Of a stretch of DNA of 60,079 nt, positions 1 through 8,291 are shown in pieces (positions within the stretch are counted from its first letter, which is position 1; every line of letters starts with the position of its first letter). Below the pieces are notes generated by a model. It was not told where the DNA came from. It worked only from the letters and a program-made list of their open reading frames with translations, and made no database searches. The DNA comes from Chitinophagaceae bacterium (GTDB taxonomy: Bacteria; Bacteroidota; Bacteroidia; Chitinophagales; Chitinophagaceae): assembly GCA_020437365.1 (NCBI GenBank), contig JAGQWM010000007.1, positions 1 to 60,079 on the forward strand, written 5' to 3'. The translations under genes were made by a program, and so were the position numbers.

Positions 1-497
1 AATTGTGTAACGGGAATCCCGAATTTACTTTTATCATGTCCAGTTGCAATTTTCAAATTGCCGCCGGCCATAATATTGGGCCTGATGCGAATACCCACGG
101 GATAAGCCTTTCCAAATTTCTTTCCGAATTTTTCAAGATTGGAAAGGCTGTCAATATTGATATGTACACCCAATGCAGCTGCGGCTTCTATCTCAGAAAA
201 CTCGATTCCGTTGGATGTGTAAAGTACCTGTTGTGGCGCAAAACCGGCTCGCAATGCCAGTTGCACTTCATTGATAGAGCTACAATCTACATTGCTACCG
301 ATAGATTTGATATACCGCAATACATTCAGATTTGTAAGAGCTTTGCTGGCGTAGAAAAAACTTGCATTCATCCCCTCAAAAGCGGTTTGTAATTTTTGGT
401 ATTGTTCTTTTATTTTTTCTGCATGATAGACGTACAATGGCGTACCATAAGTCGTTGCGGCTTCTATCAATTGTTCGTTGGTTAGCGTTTTGTTCAT
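1..497 (-). CDS. lysA: Diaminopimelate decarboxylase, N-terminal part (cut by window edge)
   Basis: The reverse strand encodes the first ~165 residues of a PLP-dependent group III decarboxylase, which converts meso-diaminopimelate to L-lysine in the last step of lysine synthesis. The N-terminus contains YGTPLYVYHAEKI, then FFYASKALTN, whose lysine matches the PLP-binding lysine of the family. Later come VDCSSINEVQLALRAGF and VGIRIRPN of the alanine-racemase-like barrel, ending at HDKSKFG. An in-frame ATG eight codons upstream (521) exists. I prefer 497 because it gives the usual short N-terminus and a -7-like TAACTTCG ends five bases before it. Ornithine/arginine decarboxylase relatives are possible but fit less well. 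The C-terminal domain lies outside the window. Confidence 0.9.
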   Translation of the reverse strand, partial: MNKTLTNEQLIEAATTYGTPLYVYHAEKIKEQYQKLQTAFEGMNASFFYASKALTNLNVLRYIKSIGSNVDCSSINEVQLALRAGFAPQQVLYTSNGIEFSEIEAAAALGVHINIDSLSNLEKFGKKFGKAYPVGIRIRPNIMAGGNLKIATGHDKSKFGIPVTQ

Positions 498-502
498 GGC
501 TG

Positions 503-510
503 CGAAGTTA
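503..510 (-). promoter_or_regulatory. Candidate -7 element for lysA
   Basis: On the minus strand this reads TAACTTCG, one mismatch from the Bacteroidota -7 consensus TAnnTTTG. It ends five bases before the ATG at 497, so a transcript from here would have almost no leader. No clear -33 TTG is seen. This is inference from motif and position. Confidence 0.35.
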
Positions 511-560
511 TTGTCCTTCATCGAAAATCTATCAAGTGGTTTTAGAAAATAGAAGACATA

Positions 561-584
561 AAAAAACCATCCCGAAAGATGGTT
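561..584 (-). terminator. Rho-independent terminator of scpB
   Basis: The arms AACCATC (565-571) and GATGGTT (578-584) form a 7-bp stem with a 6-base loop. Read on the minus strand it is followed by a T run (561-566). It lies about 20 bases beyond the scpB stop and separates scpB from lysA. Confidence 0.8.
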
Positions 585-604
585 GTCAAAAAATTATTTT
601 CAGG

Positions 605-1303
605 CTATTTTTCCTCGTTATTTTTATTATCAGAACTGATCAATTCACCGTCATCACTCACTGCCATGGGTACATCTTCATCATCTTCGGTTTGTTCTTC
701 TTCACCGTTTTGTTTTGATTTCAATTTTTCCAATGCTGTAGGTTCTACTAATTGGTCGGCTATCACTTCTGATATTTTGGGCAGCTCATCAGAAGAATTA
801 ATCCCAAAATAATCCATGAAGCTTTTGGAAGTAGAATATAATAAAGGTTGGCCGGGAGCATGTTCATTTCTGCCGCTGATAATGATGAGTTCTTTTTCCA
901 ATAATTTATGCACTGCATAATCGGCATTGACACCTCGTATCGCTTCGATTTCGCCTTTCGTTACCGGTTGTTTATAGGCAATGATGGCTAATGTTTCCAA
1001 TGATGTAGCCGACAATCTTTTCAAAAATTTTTCGCCATTGATTTGGGCTACTGTCGAATAAAATTCTTTACGGGTCAGGAATTGCCAGCCGCCACCACTT
1101 TGTACTACTTCAAATGGATAAAAAGCTTCACTATATTTTTCATGAATGCCTTCGAGTGCTGCTTCTACCTGGTCAAGCGTAATGGTCTCTTCAGAAAATT
1201 CAGGAATATTATTGACAAATTCTGTTATTTCCAATGCCGGCAAGGGCCTGTCGCTGGCAAAAATCAATGCTTCAATATGTGGTATCAGACCGGGAATCGT
1301 CAT
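605..1303 (-). CDS. scpB: Segregation and condensation protein B (ScpB)
   Basis: ScpB is the winged-helix dimer subunit of the SMC-ScpA-ScpB condensin complex that compacts and segregates the chromosome. The 232-residue protein opens with IPHIEALIFASDRPL, the usual ScpB start. Its middle carries LSATSLETLAIIAYKQPVTK and IEAIRGVNADYAVHKLLE, the conserved second winged-helix region, followed by GRNEHAPGQPLLYSTSKSF. The last ~45 residues are a highly acidic, probably disordered tail, longer than in many homologues. scpA is not in this window. A TAATTTTG element ends five bases before the ATG, and a terminator follows the gene, so it is probably transcribed alone. Confidence 0.95.
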   Translation of the reverse strand: MTIPGLIPHIEALIFASDRPLPALEITEFVNNIPEFSEETITLDQVEAALEGIHEKYSEAFYPFEVVQSGGGWQFLTRKEFYSTVAQINGEKFLKRLSATSLETLAIIAYKQPVTKGEIEAIRGVNADYAVHKLLEKELIIISGRNEHAPGQPLLYSTSKSFMDYFGINSSDELPKISEVIADQLVEPTALEKLKSKQNGEEEQTEDDEDVPMAVSDDGELISSDNKNNEEK

Positions 1304-1308
1304 AAGGT

Positions 1309-1316
1309 CAAAATTA
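1309..1316 (-). promoter_or_regulatory. Candidate -7 element for scpB
   Basis: The minus strand reads TAATTTTG, an exact TAnnTTTG match, ending five bases before the scpB ATG at 1303. A TTG on the same strand (1333-1335) lies 16 bases upstream, somewhat closer than usual for a -33 element. The predicted transcript is nearly leaderless. Confidence 0.45.
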
Positions 1317-1452
1317 TTTTATTTTAAAAAAGCAATTTACACACTGAATGTAAAAAGTAAAAATGAGATTATACACAATTTAACCATACTGATAAATGCC
1401 GAAAATCACTGTCAAAATTGGAAATAAACAAATGATTTTCACTTTGCAGAAC

Positions 1453-2334
1453 TTAACCTTCCAACGCAGCGGCGCCACTTACAATCTCAGTCAACTCTGT
1501 AGTAATGGCAGCTTGTCTTGCCCTGTTGTATGATATAATCAATGTTCGGAGTATTTCGTTGGCATTTTCACTGGCTTTATCCATTGCCGTCATCCTGGCA
1601 CCGTGTTCTGATGCATTGGAATCCAATACGGATTTATACAATTGTGTATTCAGGATTTTCGGCATCAATTCTTCGATTAACGATTGTTTGGAAGGGTCGT
1701 ATATAAAATCGGCTTGCGTAGCACCTTCTTTCTTTTCAATTTTCGGAATCGGCAAAAACCTTTCTACAACAAATTGCTGGGTAGCTGCATTTTTGAATTG
1801 GCTGTAAACAATTTCCACTACGTCAAACTTCTTCTCTTCAAAACCTTTCATAGCCGCTTTTGCAGCTTGTTGTACATTTTCAAAACTCAGGTTTAAGAAT
1901 AAATCTTTATACGTAGCATCAGCTTTGTATTTGTTTTTATGAAAATGTTCATAGCCTTTTTTGCCAATATTCCAGATGGTAATATTGCCAGCCTTTTCCT
2001 GCTGCGCATATTTTTTGGCAATGGTGGTTTTAGTCAGTTTAATGGTATTGGCATTGAAAGCTCCTGCCAGGCCACGGTCGCTGGTAATAACAATAAAGAG
2101 AACTTTTTCGATGGGTCGTTCTGCTGCCAGTTTCATACTGGTATCGCCGGCACTATTGCTGACGATATTACTCAACATTTCTTGTAACTTTTGCGCATAA
2201 GGCCTCATTTGAATAATGGCATCCTGCGCCCTGCGCAATTTTGCAGCACTCACCATTTTCATGGCTTTGGTTATCTGCTGCATACTTTGTACCGATTTGA
2301 TCCGGTTTCGAACCTCTTTTAATTGTCCTGACAT
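1453..2334 (-). CDS. atpG: F1 ATP synthase gamma subunit
   Basis: This is the central rotor shaft of the F1Fo ATP synthase, coupling proton flow to catalysis in the alpha3beta3 head. The 293-residue protein has both signature ends: VQSMQQITKAMKMVSAAKLR in the N-terminal helix and YNRARQAAITTELTEIVSGA in the C-terminal helix. The middle segment VLFIVITSDRGLAGAFN is the conserved Rossmann-like part. No other ATP synthase gene lies next to it; the neighbours are a lipoprotein gene upstream and scpB downstream. A TACTTTTG element 19 bases before the ATG suggests its own promoter. Confidence 0.97.
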   Translation of the reverse strand: MSGQLKEVRNRIKSVQSMQQITKAMKMVSAAKLRRAQDAIIQMRPYAQKLQEMLSNIVSNSAGDTSMKLAAERPIEKVLFIVITSDRGLAGAFNANTIKLTKTTIAKKYAQQEKAGNITIWNIGKKGYEHFHKNKYKADATYKDLFLNLSFENVQQAAKAAMKGFEEKKFDVVEIVYSQFKNAATQQFVVERFLPIPKIEKKEGATQADFIYDPSKQSLIEELMPKILNTQLYKSVLDSNASEHGARMTAMDKASENANEILRTLIISYNRARQAAITTELTEIVSGAAALEG

Positions 2335-2353
2335 AGCCTTTTTAAATTGGACG

Positions 2354-2361
2354 CAAAAGTA
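2354..2361 (-). promoter_or_regulatory. Candidate -7 element for atpG
   Basis: The minus strand reads TACTTTTG, an exact TAnnTTTG match, 19 bases before the atpG ATG. The expected leader is about 15 bases. No convincing -33 TTG is seen. Confidence 0.45.
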
Positions 2362-2420
2362 AGAACTTGAACGCTAAAATCCATAGCAGATGCTAAAAAC
2401 TTCAAGGCATTTTATACAGC

Positions 2421-3140
2421 TTATTCCACCAGGTTAAATGACCGGCGAAGTGTACAATCGATTCTGAAAACACCGATAGATTCATCACCTTTTTTTATGG
2501 GTCGTTTGTATTCCCTGGCTATTTCCATAATTACCGGTCCATTGGATAATTTTTGCAGGTCGGCTTTCGATAAAATATAGTGGTTATCACTGACAGAATC
2601 CATTCGGTTGATGCCATTATGCGAAAAAGACGTATCGGTAAGTACCAATCGTATCATATCTTTTTTTTCCAGTCCGCTAAAATCGAGTGGCAAGTCCTCC
2701 TTTTTGATGGTTTCAGGTAATGCGGTAGTCAACGTAAAAGGCGCAAATTCGAATGTTTCCGTATAGGTTTGCCCATTAACGGTTTCTACTTCAATACGGT
2801 GGTTGCCGGCAAAATCGTTGATGGGTTTTTGCACTTCGTAATAAACACCATTCATCTTCGTACTATCGGGTTGCAGCATTTCATTGTCCAACTTTACCGA
2901 TTGCAAGCCTTCGGGCTGAATGGCATCACCCATATCATCGTCTTCCAGAAATTTCAGTTTTAAGGTCAGCTTATCATAATCTGCATCTGCCGAAATATTA
3001 TAATCGAAATATATATTGCGAAGCAAATCCTCTTTGGGTGCTGCTTGTTTTTTGCTTTTGCAGGCACCGAATATGATGAGCAAACAGAAGATGGATATAC
3101 GGAAAAAAGGTAGGCGGTTGAAACTGACAAAATTCATCAT
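2421..3140 (-). CDS. Lipoprotein of unknown function
   Basis: The 239-residue protein begins with a hydrophobic segment ending in a lipobox (IIFGAC, lipidated Cys at residue 27) followed by charged KSKKQ, so it should be an outer- or inner-membrane lipoprotein. The mature part is beta-rich with no catalytic motif I recognise: LKLKFLEDDDMGDAIQ, a segment resembling an immunoglobulin-like sandwich (NHRIEVETVNGQTY), and a C-terminal IDCTLRRSFNLV. I do not recognise the family. It lies upstream of atpG on the same strand with an 86-base gap. Two adjacent ATG codons (3140 and 3137) could both serve as start. Confidence 0.8.
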   Translation of the reverse strand: MMNFVSFNRLPFFRISIFCLLIIFGACKSKKQAAPKEDLLRNIYFDYNISADADYDKLTLKLKFLEDDDMGDAIQPEGLQSVKLDNEMLQPDSTKMNGVYYEVQKPINDFAGNHRIEVETVNGQTYTETFEFAPFTLTTALPETIKKEDLPLDFSGLEKKDMIRLVLTDTSFSHNGINRMDSVSDNHYILSKADLQKLSNGPVIMEIAREYKRPIKKGDESIGVFRIDCTLRRSFNLVE

Positions 3141-3147
3141 TGCTTTT

Positions 3148-3155
3148 CAAAATTA
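3148..3155 (-). promoter_or_regulatory. Candidate -7 element for the lipoprotein gene
   Basis: The minus strand reads TAATTTTG (exact TAnnTTTG) and ends seven bases before the first of two adjacent ATGs, again predicting a very short leader. Confidence 0.4.
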
Positions 3156-3253
3156 TTTTAATGGCAATAAAAATAAGCGTTGCGCCGGAATTGAAATGTC
3201 AATATACCTGTAATTTTTGCATATTTCACCCTTTTTTACCAAAAACTAAAATG

Positions 3254-3261
3254 TATCTTTG
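3254..3261 (+). promoter_or_regulatory. Candidate -7 element for secA
   Basis: TATCTTTG is an exact TAnnTTTG match. Transcription would begin near 3266 and give a ~110-base leader before the secA ATG, unusually long for this window. Confidence 0.45.
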
Positions 3262-3375
3262 CCGACCTTAATCATTCAGTAGAAAAATGCTGTCAAATTG
3301 GCTTGCTTCTTTGCTTAGCATCTTTTTTGACAATATTAAAAGCGATTCTATTTTCAAAATCTTAATTACCCAACT

Positions 3376-6300
3376 ATGCTTGGTATTGTGTCTAAAATAT
3401 TTGGCGGCAGTAAATCAGAAAAAGACGTCAAGAAAATTCAACCCTATGTTGATAACATCAATCATTATTTCGACGAATATGCATCCCTTTCCAATGATGA
3501 ATTGCGGGGCAAAACACCGGCTTTCCGTCAGCGGATTAAAGAATACCTGGCCGAAATAGATGCCACCATCAAAGAAAAGAACAAAGCCGCCGAAGAACTT
3601 CCTTTCGGAGAATTGATGGCCAAAGATGCCATTTACCAGGAAGTCGATAAACTGAAAAAAGAGAGGGACAAGAAAATAGAAGAAATCCTGGAAGAAATTC
3701 TTCCTGAAGCTTTTGCCGTTGTCAAAGAAACGGCTCGTCGTTTCAAAGAAAATAAAGAAGTGGTGGCAACGGCTTCCGACCTCGACCGGGATTTAAGTGT
3801 CAGCAGGAAACACATTTCCATAGATGGCGATAAATCGATTTACCAAAACACCTGGATGGCCGGTGGTACCGAAATCACCTGGAATATGGTGCATTACGAT
3901 GTGCAGTTGATTGGCGGCGTTGTATTGCACCAGGGAAAAATTGCTGAAATGGCTACCGGTGAGGGTAAAACATTGGTGTCCACACTTCCGGCTTATTTAA
4001 ATGCCCTGACTGGTGAAGGAGTTCATTTGGTAACAGTCAACGATTACCTGGCTCGTCGTGACCAGGAATGGAATGGTGTTATTTTCGAATGGCTTGGGTT
4101 GACGGTGGATTGCATCGACAAACACGAACCCAATTCAGAAAACAGGAGAAAAGCTTATCTCGCCGATATTACTTATGGTACCAATAATGAATTCGGTTTC
4201 GATTACCTGCGGGATAATATGGTACACACACCTGAAGAAATGGTACAACGCAAACATCATTTTGCTATGGTGGATGAGGTGGATTCCGTTTTGATTGATG
4301 ATGCAAGGACGCCATTAATTATTTCAGGACCCATACCCAAAGGCGATGATCAACAATACCATATTCACAAAGCCAAAATTCAGAAGCTGGCACAAGAGCA
4401 GGAAAAAATTGTACGCCACAATCTGACTGAAGCTAAAAGGCTTATTGCCGAAGGCAAAGATGATCCGAAAACGGGTGGTTTGCATTTGTACCGGGCACAT
4501 CGTGGTTTACCTAAATATAGTCCGGTCATTAAATATCTTAGCGAACCGGGCATAAAAGTTTTGATGCAAAAAGCTGAGAACTATTATCTCTCTGAGCAAT
4601 TGCGTCACATGCATATTGTAGATGATGAATTACTTTTTCAAATTGATGAAAAAAACAATTCAGTGGAATTGACAGATAAAGGTATCAACATCATTACCGG
4701 TGCCGGCGAAGACCCTGAATTTTTTATCATGCCCGACATCGGTGCCAAGCTGGCCGAAATTGAAAAGAAAGATATATCAGCCGATGAAAAATTATTAGAA
4801 AAAGAAACCGTTTTAAACGATTACACACAAAAAGCTGACCGGATTCACACCGTACAACAGCTTTTAAAAGCCTATACATTATTTGCCAAAGATGTGGAAT
4901 ATGTTGTCATCGACGGTGCCATTAAAATTGTAGATGAACAAACCGGCCGTATTATGGAAGGCCGCCGCTATAGCGATGGCTTACACCAGGCATTGGAAGC
5001 GAAAGAAGATGTAAAAATCGAAGCGGCTACACAAACCTATGCCACTGTTACATTGCAGAATTATTTCCGGATGTATCACAAACTGGCTGGAATGACCGGT
5101 ACTGCCGAAACGGAAGCCGCTGAATTGTGGAGTATTTATAAATTGGATGTTGTAAGTATTCCTACCAATGAAAAACTGATTCGGGACGACCGGCAAGATC
5201 TTGTTTATAAAACTAAGAGAGAGAAATACAAAGCCGTCATTGATGAAATAGAAAATTTGCGCAATGCAGGTCGTCCTTCGCTAGTGGGTACCACTTCAGT
5301 GGAAGTAAGTGAATTGTTGAGCAGGATGTTGCAACAGAAAAAAATTCCGCATAATGTATTAAACGCCAAACAACACGCCAAGGAAGCACAGGTGGTGGCC
5401 GAAGCCGGTCTAGCAGGCGCCGTTACCATTGCAACGAATATGGCCGGACGTGGTACCGATATTAAACTCGGGCCGGGCGTCAAAGATGCCGGTGGCCTGG
5501 CTATCATTGGTACAGAAAGACATGAGAGCCGGCGGGTTGACCGACAATTGCGAGGACGGGCAGGCCGACAAGGTGATCCCGGTTCATCTCAATTTTATGT
5601 TTGCCTGGAAGACGACCTGATGCGGATGTTCGGTAGCGAAAGAATTGCATCGCTGATGGACCGGTTAGGTTACAAAGAAGGCGATGTCATTCAACACCGC
5701 ATGATCAGCAATAGCATTCAACGGGCCCAGAAAAAAGTGGAAGAAAACAACTTTGGTATCCGGAAACGTTTGTTGGAATATGATGATGTCATGAACAAAC
5801 AAAGAAATGCCGTGTATGAAAAAAGAAACCATGCTTTGTTTGGAGAACGTTTGGCCTTGGATATCGATACCTCATTTTCGGCAATTGCCGGTAGCCTCAT
5901 CGATTCATTTCGGGAGCAGGAAGATTATGAAGGGTTTAAACTGGGCTGTATTGTCAATTTTGGCCTTGAAACAAAAATCGATGAAGAAAGCTTTAACCGC
6001 GAAGATGTCAATACATTGATTGATAAATTATATGATGAAGCTTCTCAAAAATACTCGGCGCATAAAAAAGAAATTCAACAACAAGCCATTCCGGTTTTCA
6101 AAAATATCCGACTGACACAAGGAAGTCATATTGAAAATGTTGTGGTACCGTTTACCGATAGCCGAAAAAACCTGAATGTATTGGCCAACCTCGACAAAAC
6201 TTTAGAAACCGAAGGATTGGAACTATGTCATGCGTTGGAAAAAACAATTACACTTGCTGTCATCGATGATTCCTGGAAAGAGCATTTGCGGGCCATGGAC

Positions 6301-6708
6301 GATTTGAAACAAAGTGTACAAACAGCCTATTTAGAACAAAAAGATCCGTTGGTGATTTATAAAATGGAAGCGTATAACCAGTTTAGCAATATGAATGCTG
6401 AAGTGAATAAAAATATTGTTTCTTTTTTGACACATGCTACAATTCCATTGCAACAAGACAATGCACCATTGAAAGAAGGCCGTCAGCAAAAAACCGATAT
6501 GAGCAGGATGCGGGCCAATAAAGAAAGTGTGGAGCAGGCCGGCCAGGATTATGCCGCCAACGAAAGAGACCGGTTCGAAGCCGGCGGTGGTGGCGATGTA
6601 GCCACAAAACAAGAACCCGTAAAAGTGGCCCCAAAAATTGGCAGAAATGAACCTTGTCCTTGTGGCAGCGGCAAAAAATATAAACATTGCCACGGCAAAG
6701 ATGCCTGA
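3376..6708 (+). CDS. secA: Protein translocase motor ATPase SecA
   Basis: SecA drives unfolded preproteins through SecYEG by ATP hydrolysis at the inner face of the cytoplasmic membrane. Visible motifs in order: Walker A ATGEGKT at residues 193-199, [12 protein letters not shown], the DEVD box in [16 protein letters not shown], the linker region ending in [41 protein letters not shown], and [20 protein letters not shown]. The C-terminus has the zinc-binding signature [17 protein letters not shown]. At 1110 residues it is longer than the ~900-residue E. coli protein, as is common in Bacteroidota, with extra sequence in the preprotein-binding and linker regions. The start [11 protein letters not shown] is the normal one. 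Confidence 0.99.
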   Translation: MLGIVSKIFGGSKSEKDVKKIQPYVDNINHYFDEYASLSNDELRGKTPAFRQRIKEYLAEIDATIKEKNKAAEELPFGELMAKDAIYQEVDKLKKERDKKIEEILEEILPEAFAVVKETARRFKENKEVVATASDLDRDLSVSRKHISIDGDKSIYQNTWMAGGTEITWNMVHYDVQLIGGVVLHQGKIAEMATGEGKTLVSTLPAYLNALTGEGVHLVTVNDYLARRDQEWNGVIFEWLGLTVDCIDKHEPNSENRRKAYLADITYGTNNEFGFDYLRDNMVHTPEEMVQRKHHFAMVDEVDSVLIDDARTPLIISGPIPKGDDQQYHIHKAKIQKLAQEQEKIVRHNLTEAKRLIAEGKDDPKTGGLHLYRAHRGLPKYSPVIKYLSEPGIKVLMQKAENYYLSEQLRHMHIVDDELLFQIDEKNNSVELTDKGINIITGAGEDPEFFIMPDIGAKLAEIEKKDISADEKLLEKETVLNDYTQKADRIHTVQQLLKAYTLFAKDVEYVVIDGAIKIVDEQTGRIMEGRRYSDGLHQALEAKEDVKIEAATQTYATVTLQNYFRMYHKLAGMTGTAETEAAELWSIYKLDVVSIPTNEKLIRDDRQDLVYKTKREKYKAVIDEIENLRNAGRPSLVGTTSVEVSELLSRMLQQKKIPHNVLNAKQHAKEAQVVAEAGLAGAVTIATNMAGRGTDIKLGPGVKDAGGLAIIGTERHESRRVDRQLRGRAGRQGDPGSSQFYVCLEDDLMRMFGSERIASLMDRLGYKEGDVIQHRMISNSIQRAQKKVEENNFGIRKRLLEYDDVMNKQRNAVYEKRNHALFGERLALDIDTSFSAIAGSLIDSFREQEDYEGFKLGCIVNFGLETKIDEESFNREDVNTLIDKLYDEASQKYSAHKKEIQQQAIPVFKNIRLTQGSHIENVVVPFTDSRKNLNVLANLDKTLETEGLELCHALEKTITLAVIDDSWKEHLRAMDDLKQSVQTAYLEQKDPLVIYKMEAYNQFSNMNAEVNKNIVSFLTHATIPLQQDNAPLKEGRQQKTDMSRMRANKESVEQAGQDYAANERDRFEAGGGGDVATKQEPVKVAPKIGRNEPCPCGSGKKYKHCHGKDA

Positions 6709-6818
6709 TTTTTAGAAACTTAGGATGAATGTGTAAAAACAAGAACCCAAAATAATTGTTTGATTTTAAAAATAAATTAGGTTTGTTTTTTAATCACATT
6801 AACCAAAATCAAAAAACA

Positions 6819-7232
6819 ATGAAAAAATTTCTTGCAATTCTCGCCATCGTAGGTGTAATGGTTTCTTGTAAAGACAACAAGAAAGAAGAACCAACAACGA
6901 CCGATCCTACAACCACAACGACTGATGCACCAACAACGACCGATGAACCTACAACTACAACGACAGATGCAGGTTCAACAACTACTTCAGAAGATGTGCC
7001 AAAATTTTCTGATCCTGATGTACAAAAAATGGCTAACGATTACGCCGCTTTTATGTCCGAATATAAAGCCGGCATGAATGACCCGCAAAAACTGGTTGGC
7101 TTAACAAAAAGAATGCAGGATTGGAGTTCAAAATTGAGCGAAATTTCTACAAAATTAGCATCCAAACCAGAAGAAGCTATGGCTTGGTCTGACTGGTTAG
7201 CGAAGATGAGTAAATCCATCATGCCGAAATAA
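6819..7232 (+). CDS. Small lipoprotein with Thr-rich repeat linker
   Basis: The 137-residue product starts at MKKFLAILAIVGVMVSCKD, a short lipoprotein signal with the lipidated Cys at residue 17. An in-frame ATT/TTG extension upstream carries no signal peptide and is rejected. Residues ~24-55 are two tandem copies of a Pro/Thr/Asp unit (PTTTDPTTTTTDA and PTTTDEPTTTTTDA), a probable flexible, possibly O-glycosylated linker. The C-terminal ~80 residues are predicted helical (VQKMANDYAAFMSEYKAGM; MQDWSSKLSEISTKL) with no recognised domain. It follows secA by 110 bases and ends at a strong terminator. Function unknown; a surface or periplasmic role is inferred only from the signal. Confidence 0.85.
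   Translation: MKKFLAILAIVGVMVSCKDNKKEEPTTTDPTTTTTDAPTTTDEPTTTTTDAGSTTTSEDVPKFSDPDVQKMANDYAAFMSEYKAGMNDPQKLVGLTKRMQDWSSKLSEISTKLASKPEEAMAWSDWLAKMSKSIMPK
6891..6971 (+). repeat. Two imperfect tandem repeats of 39 and 42 bp
   Basis: Two adjacent units, each starting CCAACAACGACCGAT and ending GATGCA, encode the Thr-rich linker of the surrounding lipoprotein gene. They differ by one inserted codon (Glu) and a few synonymous changes. Confidence 0.85.
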
Positions 7233-7254
7233 TTATCAAAAGTTATTCAACTAC

Positions 7255-7288
7255 ATCCCTTTTGCTTTTTGTAAAAGGGATTTTTTTT
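7255..7288 (+). terminator. Rho-independent terminator
   Basis: A perfect 9-bp stem (ATCCCTTTT at 7255-7263 with AAAAGGGAT at 7273-7281) is followed by eight Ts. It ends the lipoprotein transcription unit 22 bases after the stop codon. Confidence 0.85.
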
Positions 7289-7387
7289 ATATGTTATTCT
7301 ATTGAAAAGCTTTTTTATTTTCAGCAACCCATTCTAAGTTTTGATACAAATTCATTGAATAGAGATGACAGAATAGCTGAGATTCTT

Positions 7388-7395
7388 TATCTTTA
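7388..7395 (+). promoter_or_regulatory. Candidate -7 element for the K+ channel gene
   Basis: TATCTTTA, one mismatch from TAnnTTTG, lies 22 bases before the ATG at 7418. Confidence 0.3.
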
Positions 7396-7417
7396 AAATC
7401 CAGTTAGCAACCAAACC

Positions 7418-8275
7418 ATGTACAAAGCATCCAAAAAGAAAGTTCACAGTTTACTCCACCCTGAAATTGTTGGCAATAAGCGTTGGGATAAAATCATCAA
7501 TATTTTTATCATTGTTCTGATTATTCTCAATGTCATTGCGGTTATGCTGGAAACCGTTCCTTCATTGCATGATGAAGAGAGCGAAAAACAATTTTTTCAT
7601 TATTTCGATGTCGTTTCTGTTATTATTTTCACAGTTGAATATATTTTGCGGGTCTGGAGTAGTAATCTCGAAGATAAATATAAACATAGCGTATGGGGCC
7701 GCTTAAGATATATGGCTTCGCCAGCAGCACTCATCGACTTGCTGGCCATTTTACCTTTTTATATCCATGTGGTTGTCGGTTTGGATTTGAGAGTTTTGCG
7801 AATATTACGTTTAATGCGAATTTTCAGGCTGTTCCGCCTGACGGCTTATACCAGGTCAGCCCACATGATTAAACGAGTTTTTAAAAAACGTTTTCATGAT
7901 TTATCGCTGAGTTTTATTCTAGTTGTATTTCTCATCATCTTAGCTTCCTGTGCTATTTATTTTGCAGAACATGAGCCACCCGGCAATAGTGAAAAATTTA
8001 CCAGTATTCCGGCTACAATTTGGTGGGCAGTCGTTACACTTACAACAACCGGCTATGGCGATATGGTGCCTTTTACCACCTTGGGAAAAAGTATGACCGT
8101 CGTAATAATGCTTACCGGTGTTGCATTTTTTGCATTGCCTGCCGGTATCATCACTGCAGGATTTTTGGAAGAATTCAGAATGAACCGGGTCAAAAAAACA
8201 CATCAATGCCCCTATTGTGGCGAGCATATCGAACTCGATGATCTGGAAAATCACGAATCAAATCATGATAAATAA
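7418..8275 (+). CDS. Voltage-gated potassium channel with zinc-finger-like tail
   Basis: The 285-residue protein has the six-helix plan of bacterial Kv channels. S1 is IINIFIIVLIILNVIAVML, S2-S3 follow with YILRVW and LIDLLAILPFYI, and S4 is LRVLRILRLMRIFRLFRL with arginines at regular three-residue spacing. The pore helix and filter are WAVVTLTTTGYGDMVP, so K+ selectivity is expected, and S6 is LTGVAFFALPAGIITAGF. After S6 the tail has C-x2-C-x11-H-x3-H (CPYCGEHIELDDLENHESNH), resembling a C2H2 zinc finger and probably cytoplasmic. It lies between a terminator and a convergent gene, so it is probably transcribed alone. Channel assignment is firm; zinc binding is inferred. Confidence 0.93.
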   Translation: MYKASKKKVHSLLHPEIVGNKRWDKIINIFIIVLIILNVIAVMLETVPSLHDEESEKQFFHYFDVVSVIIFTVEYILRVWSSNLEDKYKHSVWGRLRYMASPAALIDLLAILPFYIHVVVGLDLRVLRILRLMRIFRLFRLTAYTRSAHMIKRVFKKRFHDLSLSFILVVFLIILASCAIYFAEHEPPGNSEKFTSIPATIWWAVVTLTTTGYGDMVPFTTLGKSMTVVIMLTGVAFFALPAGIITAGFLEEFRMNRVKKTHQCPYCGEHIELDDLENHESNHDK

Positions 8276-8291
8276 ATATAAGATGCCGGAC

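Noticed and set aside
1401..1440. Possible terminator downstream of atpG (GAAAATCA / TGATTTTC)
   Set aside because: The stem is AT-rich with a 24-base loop and no T run on the minus strand.
3376..6708. Several open frames antisense to secA, up to ~120 codons
   Set aside because: They are mirror images of the strongly conserved secA coding frame and carry no domain or promoter of their own.
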